Origin: Clostridia bacterium
GTDB lineage: Bacteria; Bacillota; Clostridia; Lachnospirales; Lachnospiraceae
Direction: 5' to 3'
DNA length: 64,000 nucleotides
Assembly: GCA_003246295.1 (NCBI GenBank)
Contig: QKAS01000012.1
Coordinates: 1-64,000 of the forward strand
Shown here: in pieces, positions 47,157 to 55,625 of the stretch
How the letters are laid out: each line of letters begins with the position of its first letter
Numbering within the stretch: position 1 is the first letter of the stretch
Position numbers and translations under genes: made by a program
Notes under the pieces: model-generated
Databases searched by the model: none
What the model was told of the DNA's origin: nothing
The model's input: only the letters and a program-made list of their open reading frames with translations

Positions 47157-47202
47157 AATTAACCCTTGTTTTCGAATCAATAACAAGGGTTAATTTTTTT
47201 AT
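47157..47202 (+). terminator. Aconitase gene terminator
   Basis: AATTAACCCTTGTT (47157-47170) pairs with AACAAGGGTTAATT (47182-47195) and is followed by a T run. Confidence 0.85.
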
Positions 47203-47216
47203 AATCTTGCCGATAT
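47191..47216 (+). promoter_or_regulatory. Flagellar-sigma-like promoter ahead of the EF-hand-like gene
   Basis: TAAT at 47191-47194, 15 bases, then CCGATAT at 47210-47216. The -10 element matches the SigD/FliA consensus in full and the -35 element at three of four bases. It overlaps the T tail of the preceding terminator. Confidence 0.45.
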
Positions 47217-47251
47217 AAAATGCAGAACAAATAAACTTGATAAATAACCAT

Positions 47252-47290
47252 GGAGGGTATGCCTGTATCAGGCTTGCCCTCTTTCTTTTT
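47252..47290 (+). terminator. Hairpin in the leader of the EF-hand-like gene
   Basis: GAGGG and GCCTG pair with CAGGC and CCCTC across small internal loops, followed by TTTCTTTTT. It lies between the putative promoter and the gene, so it could act as an attenuator, or be a second terminator for aconitase readthrough. Confidence 0.55.
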
Positions 47291-47340
47291 ATAACAAGGA
47301 GGTGACTTAAAAAGAAGGTTATGAGGAACGGAGGGAATCT

Positions 47341-48351
47341 ATGTATATTGGAGCCTATCAGGGAAGTATGCAGTCAGAAAGAGTATATTCTGAAAAAACA
47401 GAGTATTCAGAAAAAAGAGAGAACATTTCATTCAAAACAGGAGGACAGTTGTTTGATTCGGCTTGGGAAAAGGCAGTGGTTGGTGGACTAAAAAAGCCAA
47501 CAAAACAGGAGGAAGACCATAAACAGATTATAAAAACAAAATGTGCAGTTTACTTGCTGGAAATATTATTTAGAACGAGACATGGTAAACTTTTTTCTGA
47601 TGATTATTTTTTAAAAGAAATACCTCAATCTGACAATAGTCAGGGGAATATCAATGTTTTGAACCTAACACAAAGTTACTATCATGAAGAAAGCGAAAAA
47701 ACTTTATTTGAAATGCAAGGGAAGGTAGTAACCAAGGATGGCAGGGAAATCACATTTCAGTTAGGCGTCAGTATGAGCAGAAGTTTTAAGGAGTTCTATC
47801 AAACAGAACAGATGATCCAGGAAGTTCAGCTTTGTGATCCCTTAGTGATTAATCTGGAGGCAGATGTAGCTGAGGTTTCTGATCAGAAAATAAATTTCGA
47901 CCTTGATGCAGATGGGGTTATGGATTCTATTTCCAGATTATCTTCAAAAAGTGGATATCTTGCACTGGATCAAAATCAGAATGGAAAGATTGATAATGGA
48001 AAGGAGCTATTTGGGACTTCTTCAGGAAACGGATTTGCTGATCTTGCAAAATATGACGAGGATAAGAATGGATGGATTGATGAAGGAGATTCCATTTGGA
48101 AAAGACTTTCCATATGCTGTATGGATGATAGTGGAAACACAACACTTTATAAACTTTCTGAAAAAGGAATTGGTGCAATCGGTCTGCAACATGCAGATAC
48201 CACATTTTCTCTTCATTCAGAAAAGGATAATACAGTCAACGCCAGAATAAGAAAAACAGGTGTTTTTCTCTATGAAAGTGGTGCTGCTGGAACCATTCAA
48301 CATGTTGACCTTGCAACCCGTTCGGGGTATAATACGGGTTATGAAATCTAG
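47341..48351 (+). CDS. Protein with EF-hand-like calcium loops
   Basis: A 336-residue protein with no signal peptide. The first half is polar and of unknown fold. Between residues about 180 and 250 three Asp/Asn-rich loops follow each other: DLDADGVMDS, DQNQNGKIDNGKELFG and YDEDKNGWIDEGD. They look like EF-hand or dockerin-type calcium sites, and the LALDQNQNGKI block recurs in many hypothetical Lachnospiraceae proteins as I recall. The GH9-like lipoprotein gene starts inside its last codons, so the two are coupled. Function unknown. Confidence 0.65.
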   Translation: MYIGAYQGSMQSERVYSEKTEYSEKRENISFKTGGQLFDSAWEKAVVGGLKKPTKQEEDHKQIIKTKCAVYLLEILFRTRHGKLFSDDYFLKEIPQSDNSQGNINVLNLTQSYYHEESEKTLFEMQGKVVTKDGREITFQLGVSMSRSFKEFYQTEQMIQEVQLCDPLVINLEADVAEVSDQKINFDLDADGVMDSISRLSSKSGYLALDQNQNGKIDNGKELFGTSSGNGFADLAKYDEDKNGWIDEGDSIWKRLSICCMDDSGNTTLYKLSEKGIGAIGLQHADTTFSLHSEKDNTVNARIRKTGVFLYESGAAGTIQHVDLATRSGYNTGYEI

Positions 48352-49912
48352 ACAAATAATGCACAAATGTAAATTTATCAACCTCTTTATTATAGTATTT
48401 TTTTCAGGGATATTGACAGGATGCGGCTCTCAGGCGGTGGTACAGGAAGAAAATGTTGCGCCGCAAACCCTTAGAGAAACAGAGTCCTATCTTATCCCTG
48501 ATAAAATATTGCTGGAAGGAACTCCGAATGTACTGGTAGATCAAATTGGCTATGAAATAAATAGTACAAAAATCGTTATGTTCAAGGGAGAAGTACTTCC
48601 TCTGACATTTGATGTAATTGATCGGGAAAATGATGAAGTCGTTTATTCTGGTACATTAATAGAAAATGGATATGATGAAGATTGGAAATTGAATACGGCA
48701 TATGGTGTATTTACGCAGTTAGAAAAAGAAGGCAATTATTATATCAGGGCAGATGTGATAGGAGAATCTTATCCGTTTGCAATTAAAAGTAATTTATTTC
48801 AGGATTTACTTGGTGATGTGTGCCTCTCTTTTTATAGAAATCGTTGTGGACAGGAGCTTTCCGAAGCCATTGGAGGTAAGGATGCACATGCTATCTGCCA
48901 TACAGCAAAATTTGTAATTGACAATACAGAGATAGATCTGATGGGCGGCTGGCATACATCACAGGATAGTTCAAGAAATGTCATTGATGGATGTGAAGCA
49001 GTTGCGGATCTACTTTTAGCTTATAAATTAAATCCGGAAGTGTTTGAGACTACATGGCAACAAGATGCATTAACAAGTGATGTTCCTGGAATCCTGAGTG
49101 AGATTAAATATGAAACAGACTGGTTACTTAAGATGCAGGATCACAAAAATGGGTCTGTATACAAAGGAATTCTCACAAAAAATATCTCAGATGATAAAAC
49201 AGGAAAATCTCCAAGCCAAATGATCCTACAAAATGAAGATATTGAAACAACAGGAGTTTTTGCTGGAGTTATGGCAGAATTTTCAGAAAGTTTTCAGGGG
49301 TATGATGGAGACTATGCGAGAGAATGTCTGCGTGCTGCGGAACAGGCGTGGGGTTATCTTGCAAGCCAAAAAGCGACACAAGCTCATTATTTTGCAGCAG
49401 CCTGTTTATACAATGCTACGGGAAAAGCAGTCTATCATTCGTATTTAAAAGAGTATAGAGCGAACGCTGGAAGAAGTGATGAAAATACGCTTATAAAATT
49501 ACGGGGTGATGTAGCATATCTAAACTCAAGAAGAAAAGTAGATACAGAACTCTGTAGTATGATTATGAAAGACTGGATGGAAAAAGTAGAACAACTGGCT
49601 GAAATTTCATCTGAGAATGCTTTTCGTGTTTGTGGTACGAATGTTGACGATATTTTCAACCATCTCTTATATTTGACCATGATTAATCATGTAATAACCA
49701 ATCATGAATATGGTACAGTATTACGAAGTCACTTGCATTTCTTTTTGGGAAGAAACCCTGAGGGTGTGAGTTATTTTAGCAGTGTAGGTTATAAACACCT
49801 GAGCGAAGAAAACAAGACGGAAGAAATTTGTACAAGTCCGAAACGAGCTGCCGCCATGTTGCTGATTCTTGGAGAAATAGTGAGTGAAGAAATGAATACG
49901 AGTGAGGAGTAA
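48341..49912 (+). CDS. GH9-like lipoprotein, probably catalytically inactive
   Basis: About 523 residues from the ATG at 48341, which overlaps the upstream stop; ATG at 48359 is an alternative. A signal peptide ends in the lipobox LTGC. The layout is that of family 9 glycosidases: an N-terminal Ig-like domain (VLVDQIGYEINSTKIVMFKG) then an alpha/alpha barrel (GGWHTSQDSSRNVIDGCEAV, DWLLKMQD, FFLGRNPEGVSYF). In active GH9 enzymes the first block reads GGWYDAGD; here only the last Asp is kept. The usual C-terminal NEVAxxYN block with the acid Glu is absent. It sits directly before ddl and may bind glycan at the cell surface rather than cut it. Confidence 0.7.
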   Translation: MKSRQIMHKCKFINLFIIVFFSGILTGCGSQAVVQEENVAPQTLRETESYLIPDKILLEGTPNVLVDQIGYEINSTKIVMFKGEVLPLTFDVIDRENDEVVYSGTLIENGYDEDWKLNTAYGVFTQLEKEGNYYIRADVIGESYPFAIKSNLFQDLLGDVCLSFYRNRCGQELSEAIGGKDAHAICHTAKFVIDNTEIDLMGGWHTSQDSSRNVIDGCEAVADLLLAYKLNPEVFETTWQQDALTSDVPGILSEIKYETDWLLKMQDHKNGSVYKGILTKNISDDKTGKSPSQMILQNEDIETTGVFAGVMAEFSESFQGYDGDYARECLRAAEQAWGYLASQKATQAHYFAAACLYNATGKAVYHSYLKEYRANAGRSDENTLIKLRGDVAYLNSRRKVDTELCSMIMKDWMEKVEQLAEISSENAFRVCGTNVDDIFNHLLYLTMINHVITNHEYGTVLRSHLHFFLGRNPEGVSYFSSVGYKHLSEENKTEEICTSPKRAAAMLLILGEIVSEEMNTSEE

Positions 49913-49915
49913 GTT

Positions 49916-50950
49916 ATGAAAATTGTAGTATTAGCAGGTGGTATCAGTACAGAAAGAGATGTGTCTCTAAGCTCTGGAACGATGATTTACAGAGCGTTGA
50001 AAGCATTAGGGCATCAGGCAATCCTGTTGGATGTTTATTTTGGCCTGGAGCAAAATGTTCAAGGCCTGGAGCAACTTTTTGCAAAGGATGAAGCATGGGA
50101 TGCAAACTTTCAAGGCGTAGGAGAAACCGATCCAAATATAGAAGAGATCAAAGCACGCAGAAAGTCAGGTGAAGATGGATTTTTTGGGCCGCAAGTAATC
50201 AGACTCTGCCAGTTGGCAGATCTCGTTTTTTTGGCATTACACGGTGAAAACGGAGAGAATGGAAAAGTACAGGCAGCATTTGACTTACTTGGAATTAAGT
50301 ATACAGGTACAGATTATTTGAGTAGTGCACTGGCGATGGATAAAAAACTCACAAAAGAAGTATTTGGCATTTATGGTGTTCCCACACCTGAGGCTGTTTA
50401 TCCGATGAAAGGAGAACATCCACAAGTGGAATTTCCGGTTGTGGTTAAAACAAGCCTTGGCGGATCCAGTGTAGGCGTTTATATTGTTCATAATGAGCTG
50501 GAATATACTGCAGCGCTAAGCGATGTTTATCAGTATGAGGGGGAAGCAATTATAGAACAGTATATTAAGGGTAGAGAATTCTCTGTAGGTGTTATTGGAG
50601 GAGAGGCACTTCCCGTGATAGAGATTGCGCCAATGAGTGGATTTTATGATTACAAAAATAAATATCAGGCAGGCAGTACAGTTGAAACATGTCCAGCCGA
50701 TCTTGACGACGAGAAATCCGATACTATGAAACGCTATGCAGAGCAGGCATTTCGAGCGCTCAGACTTCAGTCATATGCTAGAATGGATTTTATGATGAAC
50801 GACAACGGAGATTTATTCTGTTTGGAAGCAAATACACTTCCAGGTATGACACCAACGTCACTTTTACCGCAGGAAGCACTTGCGATGGGTCGTTCTTTTG
50901 AGGAACTTTGTGAGTGGATTATTCAGGTTTCAATGGAGAAATACAAATGA
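49916..50950 (+). CDS. ddl: D-alanine--D-alanine ligase
   Basis: Joins two D-Ala for peptidoglycan precursors. It has 344 residues with an ATP-grasp fold: VLAGGISTERDVSLSSG start, FLALHGENGENGKVQ, PVVVKTSLGGSSVGVY, and CLEANTLPGMTPTSLLP at the metal-binding end. It starts four bases after the GH9-like gene and shares ATGA with murF, so it belongs to one envelope operon. Confidence 0.95.
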   Translation: MKIVVLAGGISTERDVSLSSGTMIYRALKALGHQAILLDVYFGLEQNVQGLEQLFAKDEAWDANFQGVGETDPNIEEIKARRKSGEDGFFGPQVIRLCQLADLVFLALHGENGENGKVQAAFDLLGIKYTGTDYLSSALAMDKKLTKEVFGIYGVPTPEAVYPMKGEHPQVEFPVVVKTSLGGSSVGVYIVHNELEYTAALSDVYQYEGEAIIEQYIKGREFSVGVIGGEALPVIEIAPMSGFYDYKNKYQAGSTVETCPADLDDEKSDTMKRYAEQAFRALRLQSYARMDFMMNDNGDLFCLEANTLPGMTPTSLLPQEALAMGRSFEELCEWIIQVSMEKYK

Positions 50951-52359
50951 GTACAATGCAAAAAATGACACCAGAATTGATTGCAAAGGCATGTAATGGT
51001 AAGCTGTTTTGCGCAGTAGAAGACAGACATCTTGAAATAACCGGGGCAGTTATTGACTCCAGAAAAGTGGAATATCACAACCTTTTTTTTGCAGTCAGAG
51101 GTGAGAAAACAGATGGACACAATTATATTGGTCAGGTATATGAAAAAGGTGCGCTTTTGGTGGTTTGTGAAGAAGCGCCTAAAGAAAAAGATACTAATAA
51201 AAATTATATCCTGGTAGAAAATTCACTGACTGCATTAAAACAGATTGCAGAATATTATAGGACTTGTATTCAGGCTACTGTAATTGGAATCACAGGCAGT
51301 GTTGGTAAGACAACAACGAAGGAGTTCATTGCAGCAGTTCTTTCGCAAAAATTTTATGTATTAAAAACAGAAGGTAATTTTAACAATGAGATTGGACTTC
51401 CCCTGACAGTACTCAGAATCAGAAAAGAGCATGAAGTTGCAGTTCTTGAAATGGGAATTAATCATTTTGGAGAAATGCGCCGGCTAAGTAAAATTGCAAA
51501 ACCTGACATTGTTGTCATAACAAATATTGGACAGTGTCATTTGGAGTTCTTAGAAACAAGAGAAGGAATACTAAAGGCAAAATCTGAGATATTTGAATTT
51601 ATGAATCCCTTGGGCACCATTTGTTTAAATGGTGATGATGATTGTCTGGCAACAGTTCAGGACGTAAATCAATGTAAAATGATGCGTTTTGGGCTGGAAA
51701 ATAAGCATCAGGTCTACGCAGAGCAGATCAGACAAAGAGGATTGCTTGGAAGTAGTGCACGAATTGTCACAAAAGAAGAAACATTTGAAGTTAGTATTCC
51801 ATTATCAGGAACACATATGGTATACAACGCGCTTGCAGCGACAGCTGTTGGTAAAGCACTTGGACTCAGTCATAAGGAAATTGCAGATGGAATCGCACAG
51901 GTAAAAGCGCTCGGTGGCAGAAATAATATCATTCAGACGTCAAAATATATTATTATTGATGATTGCTATAATGCAAACCCTGTTTCTATGAAGGCGGCCA
52001 TAGATCTGCTTTCTATTTCTGATTGCCGAAAAGTTGCCATTTTAGGTGATATGGGAGAACTTGGTGAAAATGTTACTGCACTTCATAGAGAAATTGGATA
52101 TTATCTGATTCAAAAAGAAATCGATGTTGCAATTTGCGTAGGAGAATACGCACATGATATTTATAAGGCAGCAATAGAAAAAGCAAAAGAATTAAAACTT
52201 GCCACAAAGTGTTATTTTTATAACGAGAAAGAGGAAATGCTCCTCCATCTGGAAGAAAATTTACAAACAGGAGATAGTATTCTGGTCAAGGCATCTCACT
52301 TTATGGAATTTGATAAAATTGTTGAAAAGCTGGAGGAAACCGACTTTACCAATAGTTGA
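50947..52359 (+). CDS. murF: UDP-MurNAc-tripeptide--D-Ala-D-Ala ligase
   Basis: Adds the D-Ala-D-Ala made by Ddl to UDP-MurNAc-tripeptide. About 470 residues from the ATG at 50947 that overlaps the ddl stop; an upstream in-frame ATG at 50914 lies inside ddl. The P-loop is GITGSVGKTTTKEFI, with NFNNEIGLPLT and the C-terminal DDCYNANPVSMKAAI typical of MurF. The ddl-murF pairing makes functional sense. Confidence 0.95.
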   Translation: MSTMQKMTPELIAKACNGKLFCAVEDRHLEITGAVIDSRKVEYHNLFFAVRGEKTDGHNYIGQVYEKGALLVVCEEAPKEKDTNKNYILVENSLTALKQIAEYYRTCIQATVIGITGSVGKTTTKEFIAAVLSQKFYVLKTEGNFNNEIGLPLTVLRIRKEHEVAVLEMGINHFGEMRRLSKIAKPDIVVITNIGQCHLEFLETREGILKAKSEIFEFMNPLGTICLNGDDDCLATVQDVNQCKMMRFGLENKHQVYAEQIRQRGLLGSSARIVTKEETFEVSIPLSGTHMVYNALAATAVGKALGLSHKEIADGIAQVKALGGRNNIIQTSKYIIIDDCYNANPVSMKAAIDLLSISDCRKVAILGDMGELGENVTALHREIGYYLIQKEIDVAICVGEYAHDIYKAAIEKAKELKLATKCYFYNEKEEMLLHLEENLQTGDSILVKASHFMEFDKIVEKLEETDFTNS

Positions 52360-52452
52360 TTTTATGCTATATTTTAAGAACAGAAACTCTTAAGACAAAA
52401 TGAAAAACTAGAACAAGTTAACAAGGTTTCGTTTTTGCAAGGGGGAGTTCAT

Positions 52453-54582
52453 ATGGTACAAATAAGAAGAAGCATCAGATTTTTTGCACTGCTTATGACA
52501 GTTATAATGATGATAACTGCATGCGGCAAAAAGTCGGATGCTTTTGTTTCGTCTGAAAAGGAACAGACTGAAACAGAAAAGGAACAAACGGAGACATCTG
52601 GGTGGAATGATTATAAAAAAGAGATCGAAGGAACACTTACAATAACAGCAGGGGAAGAGGAAGTAACACTGGGAAGTTTAGAGACGAACGGAATCATGGT
52701 GACGCTGCCGGCTGGAACATTTAATGAATCAGTAGAAATCACTCTAAAAAATCCTGACACAGCGCCTGCTTATCTCGAAGAAGAAATGCTTGGATTTGGA
52801 GCACCGTTTGAGATCTCGGCAGGAGAGAGCCCGGTAAGACTCCTGCAACCTGTTACAATCACAATGAAATACGATCCGTCAGTTTTAGGAGAAGACCTGG
52901 AAAATGGTGCACTTTATTACGCTTATTATAATGGCACAAATTGGGAGTATATCAAACCAGTCGTTGACGAACAACAACAGACGATTACTTTTACTACCTG
53001 TCATTTTTCCTTATTTTCCAAAGCAAAACTTACGATGGATCAGCGGATCGATCAGTATGTAGGCAATGCTGCAGTGGCCGATTGGGCAAAAGAACAGGCA
53101 AACACAATTACGGATGAGGCACTTAACAGTGCCATAGATCATATCTTAAAAGAAAAACTTAAAATAAATGACGACTCACTGACGGGAAAAGTGTTGGCTG
53201 GGATAAAAGAAGACAGCGAGTGGGTAAATATGTTGAATAGTGTTAAAGATGGAGATCCTGAGACGTTTAATCAGAATCTGCAGGTTCTTCTTGGTAAAAA
53301 AATTGTAGAAAATGTATCTGAATCTACACTCTCAAGTGCATTGGGAGCAATTACAGACGATGCTGGAATTGAAGTGGTTGCGAAAGCGGGAGAAGCCGCA
53401 GGATATCTTGCTGAAGGAAGATATAAGGATGCAGCGAAGATTATTGGAGAACAGATTGCAGATCAGTTCATGATTACAAAGGTAGGAAAATTTGCAGTAG
53501 CTGCTATAGATAGTCAGATTAGCAGTTGGAAGAATGAAGAAATAGAAGCAGCTTATCAAGTATATAAAAACGGCGCCAGCAGTACAGTACCTTGGTGGGG
53601 ATATCAGGTTGAAAAAGGCAACTTTGATGATGTATGGACACAGATGGGCGGTGCGGCAAGGCAGTTAGAACTTGAAGCAATCAAGTCACAGAATCAGGCA
53701 AGAGAAGAAGCTGGTATGCCATTTCTAACGTCAGAGGAAGAAAATAAACTTCGAGAAGGCGTTAGAAAGGACTTAAAAGCACAATTTGAAAAAAGAATAA
53801 AAACAGATGCGGAAATAGAAAAAAAAGAACAAGAACTTGAAATGATCATGAAAATGTATCAGGAAGCAGGGTTTTTAGAAAAAGGCCGATGGGGATGGGA
53901 TAAAGAATACGAGCTGGAAACAAGGCTTGATGTTCTTGTGCATTTTAAAGACAAGCTTTTACAAGATACGGGAAGAACAGATATTAAATCTGGTTCTATG
54001 CATAATGAACAGTCTATTGGACTGGAACAGCTGAAGACAATCGCCATGAAATGGTTTAGTACACAGGACCCGGAAGAAAGACAGAAGGCATATGAGGAGT
54101 ATCTTGAATCGGAATTTGGAATCAAGATGACACCAGATGTTTCGGAAATAAATGGATTATGGTCCAGTTGCACGATGACAATAACAGAATATGACATCGG
54201 ATCGCCACCACCGCCAAAAGAAGAATCTGAGGAAGAAGGGGAAGAACTTGGATGTGATCTGACTTCATTGGATGTATATAATATGGTCAAAGCTTCCCTT
54301 GAAGAAAACAAAGACAAGCCAATGCCAGTTACAATGGAGATTCAGATTGGACAGGATGGAAACGGAAGTGTCAACATTATTGATGAAGAAGGTGAAAAGA
54401 CACCAATGCAGGCAACTTATAAAAGTGGAACGATTACAGCGTCCATTGACCAGGAAGGGACCATTGCTGTTTTTTCTGGGTATATTAAGAGACAGGGAGA
54501 AACAATTACACTAAGTGGCGGGTTTGAAATTAGTTTATCAGAAGGCGCCTGGGTAAAAGGAAGCTGGGAAGGAACAAAATAA
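52453..54582 (+). CDS. Large lipoprotein with ZU5-like N-terminal domain
   Basis: About 709 residues from the ATG at 52453, which follows GGGGGAG. The signal peptide ends in the lipobox ITAC. Residues about 45-190 look like a ZU5-type beta-sandwich (VTLPAGTFNESVEITLKNP, FEISAGESPVRLLQPVTITM, HFSLFSKA). They are followed by a long helical region (about 200-520) and an acidic C-terminal part of beta strands. It is an extracellular membrane-anchored protein of unknown function. The Lgt-family gene starts three bases after its stop codon, which suggests a link to lipoprotein maturation, or just operon packing. Confidence 0.7.
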   Translation: MVQIRRSIRFFALLMTVIMMITACGKKSDAFVSSEKEQTETEKEQTETSGWNDYKKEIEGTLTITAGEEEVTLGSLETNGIMVTLPAGTFNESVEITLKNPDTAPAYLEEEMLGFGAPFEISAGESPVRLLQPVTITMKYDPSVLGEDLENGALYYAYYNGTNWEYIKPVVDEQQQTITFTTCHFSLFSKAKLTMDQRIDQYVGNAAVADWAKEQANTITDEALNSAIDHILKEKLKINDDSLTGKVLAGIKEDSEWVNMLNSVKDGDPETFNQNLQVLLGKKIVENVSESTLSSALGAITDDAGIEVVAKAGEAAGYLAEGRYKDAAKIIGEQIADQFMITKVGKFAVAAIDSQISSWKNEEIEAAYQVYKNGASSTVPWWGYQVEKGNFDDVWTQMGGAARQLELEAIKSQNQAREEAGMPFLTSEEENKLREGVRKDLKAQFEKRIKTDAEIEKKEQELEMIMKMYQEAGFLEKGRWGWDKEYELETRLDVLVHFKDKLLQDTGRTDIKSGSMHNEQSIGLEQLKTIAMKWFSTQDPEERQKAYEEYLESEFGIKMTPDVSEINGLWSSCTMTITEYDIGSPPPPKEESEEEGEELGCDLTSLDVYNMVKASLEENKDKPMPVTMEIQIGQDGNGSVNIIDEEGEKTPMQATYKSGTITASIDQEGTIAVFSGYIKRQGETITLSGGFEISLSEGAWVKGSWEGTK

Positions 54583-54585
54583 CAG

Positions 54586-55422
54586 ATGAAAGAAATGCTG
54601 GAGATTTCAACCTTCTTTGGGAAACAGACTGTGAGCAGCTATTTATTTTTTATGATCTTTGCAGTTATCATGGCGATGCTGATCAGTGTGATAGTGCTAG
54701 TCCGATTTAATTTTAGAATAAAACACATACTGCCCATTATGTTGGTAACAACAATATTATTTTTTGCTGGGTCCAGAATGCTGTATGTAATCACGCACAT
54801 TCATTATTACTCTGAAAAACAACAACGAGTTTGGGAGATGAAATTAGCAGGATTTTCAGTGCTTGGAGGTTTACTACTTGCAACTGTAGGGTGTTTTGCG
54901 ATTTCAAAAATCATCAGGATAGACTTCTGGAGACTGACGGATTTGTTTTCACCTGGTCTTGGAATTGCAATAGCGCTGGCTAAAATAGGATGTTTCCTGA
55001 ACGGTTGTTGCTTTGGCACGAGATCAGATCTGCCATGGGCAGTTCATTTTCCTTATGACAGTAGTGTTCATAAATATTATCTGCAACAGGAAAGTGAAAA
55101 AGGAATATTCTCTCTTACTTCTATGTTAGGATCACCGGGAGTCCATCCGGTACAGCTATATGAAGCAATGGGTGCAATGATAGCCACGCTCTTTGCTATC
55201 GTGATTCTTATAAAAAAAATGAGTACAGGGCTTGCATCACTGTCAGCAGCAATTATTTTTATCATGACCAGATTAATTACTTTTTTCTTTAGAGCACCAA
55301 TTGCAATGGATGAAACCCCAGTCTGGACATATCCGCTTATTTATATCATACTTCTCATGGCAACTATCCTATTGATACGAATGCGCTTGAAATGTAAAGG
55401 TAATACGAAAATAAATATTTGA
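54586..55422 (+). CDS. Lgt-family prolipoprotein diacylglyceryl transferase paralogue
   Basis: A 278-residue membrane protein with about seven helices. The family core is seen as AKIGCFLNGCCFGTRSDLPW and HPVQLYEAMGAM. Canonical Lgt carries a conserved HGGL and GRIGNFIN; here the corresponding positions read VLGGL and AKIGCFLN, so the usual His and Arg are replaced. It is therefore a divergent paralogue of the sort found in Clostridia and may not be the main Lgt. Its position next to a lipoprotein gene supports a role in the envelope. Confidence 0.75.
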   Translation: MKEMLEISTFFGKQTVSSYLFFMIFAVIMAMLISVIVLVRFNFRIKHILPIMLVTTILFFAGSRMLYVITHIHYYSEKQQRVWEMKLAGFSVLGGLLLATVGCFAISKIIRIDFWRLTDLFSPGLGIAIALAKIGCFLNGCCFGTRSDLPWAVHFPYDSSVHKYYLQQESEKGIFSLTSMLGSPGVHPVQLYEAMGAMIATLFAIVILIKKMSTGLASLSAAIIFIMTRLITFFFRAPIAMDETPVWTYPLIYIILLMATILLIRMRLKCKGNTKINI

Positions 55423-55447
55423 ATTTTACTCAAAGTTGTGATACTAT
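55419..55447 (+). promoter_or_regulatory. Promoter of the fluoride-riboswitch leader
   Basis: TTGAAT at 55419-55424, a 17-base spacer, TACTAT at 55442-55447 with an extended -10 TG just before it. Confidence 0.6.
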
Positions 55448-55456
55448 CTTTTTTGT

Positions 55457-55547
55457 TGGGAATGAAGTTCTCCCCTGGTATATTACCTAAACCGCATTTT
55501 AGCTGATGACTTCTGCGAAAAACAACGCAGAAATTATCAGCTTTTTT
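55457..55547 (+). promoter_or_regulatory. Fluoride (crcB) riboswitch with intrinsic terminator
   Basis: The aptamer matches the crcB motif: GGGAATGAAGTTCTCCC (55458-55474), a short GGTATATTACC hairpin, AACCGC (55489-55494) and GCTGATGACTTCTGC (55502-55516). The 3' part also forms the 5' arm of a long terminator stem whose other arm is at about 55526-55541, followed by TTTTTT. Fluoride binding is known to stabilise the aptamer and prevent termination, turning on the gene behind it. The controlled gene is the antiporter at 55626. Confidence 0.9.
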
Positions 55548-55625
55548 AATTTATGCAGTTGTAAGAACAGCAGTAAGAGACGCGAAAGATGATTGTTTCA
55601 TATTTCTGCATAAAAGGAGGATATT

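Noticed and set aside
48260..48340. Upstream start of the GH9-like lipoprotein frame
   Set aside because: It lies inside the previous gene and would bury the signal peptide; ATG at 48341 fits the lipobox signal peptide.
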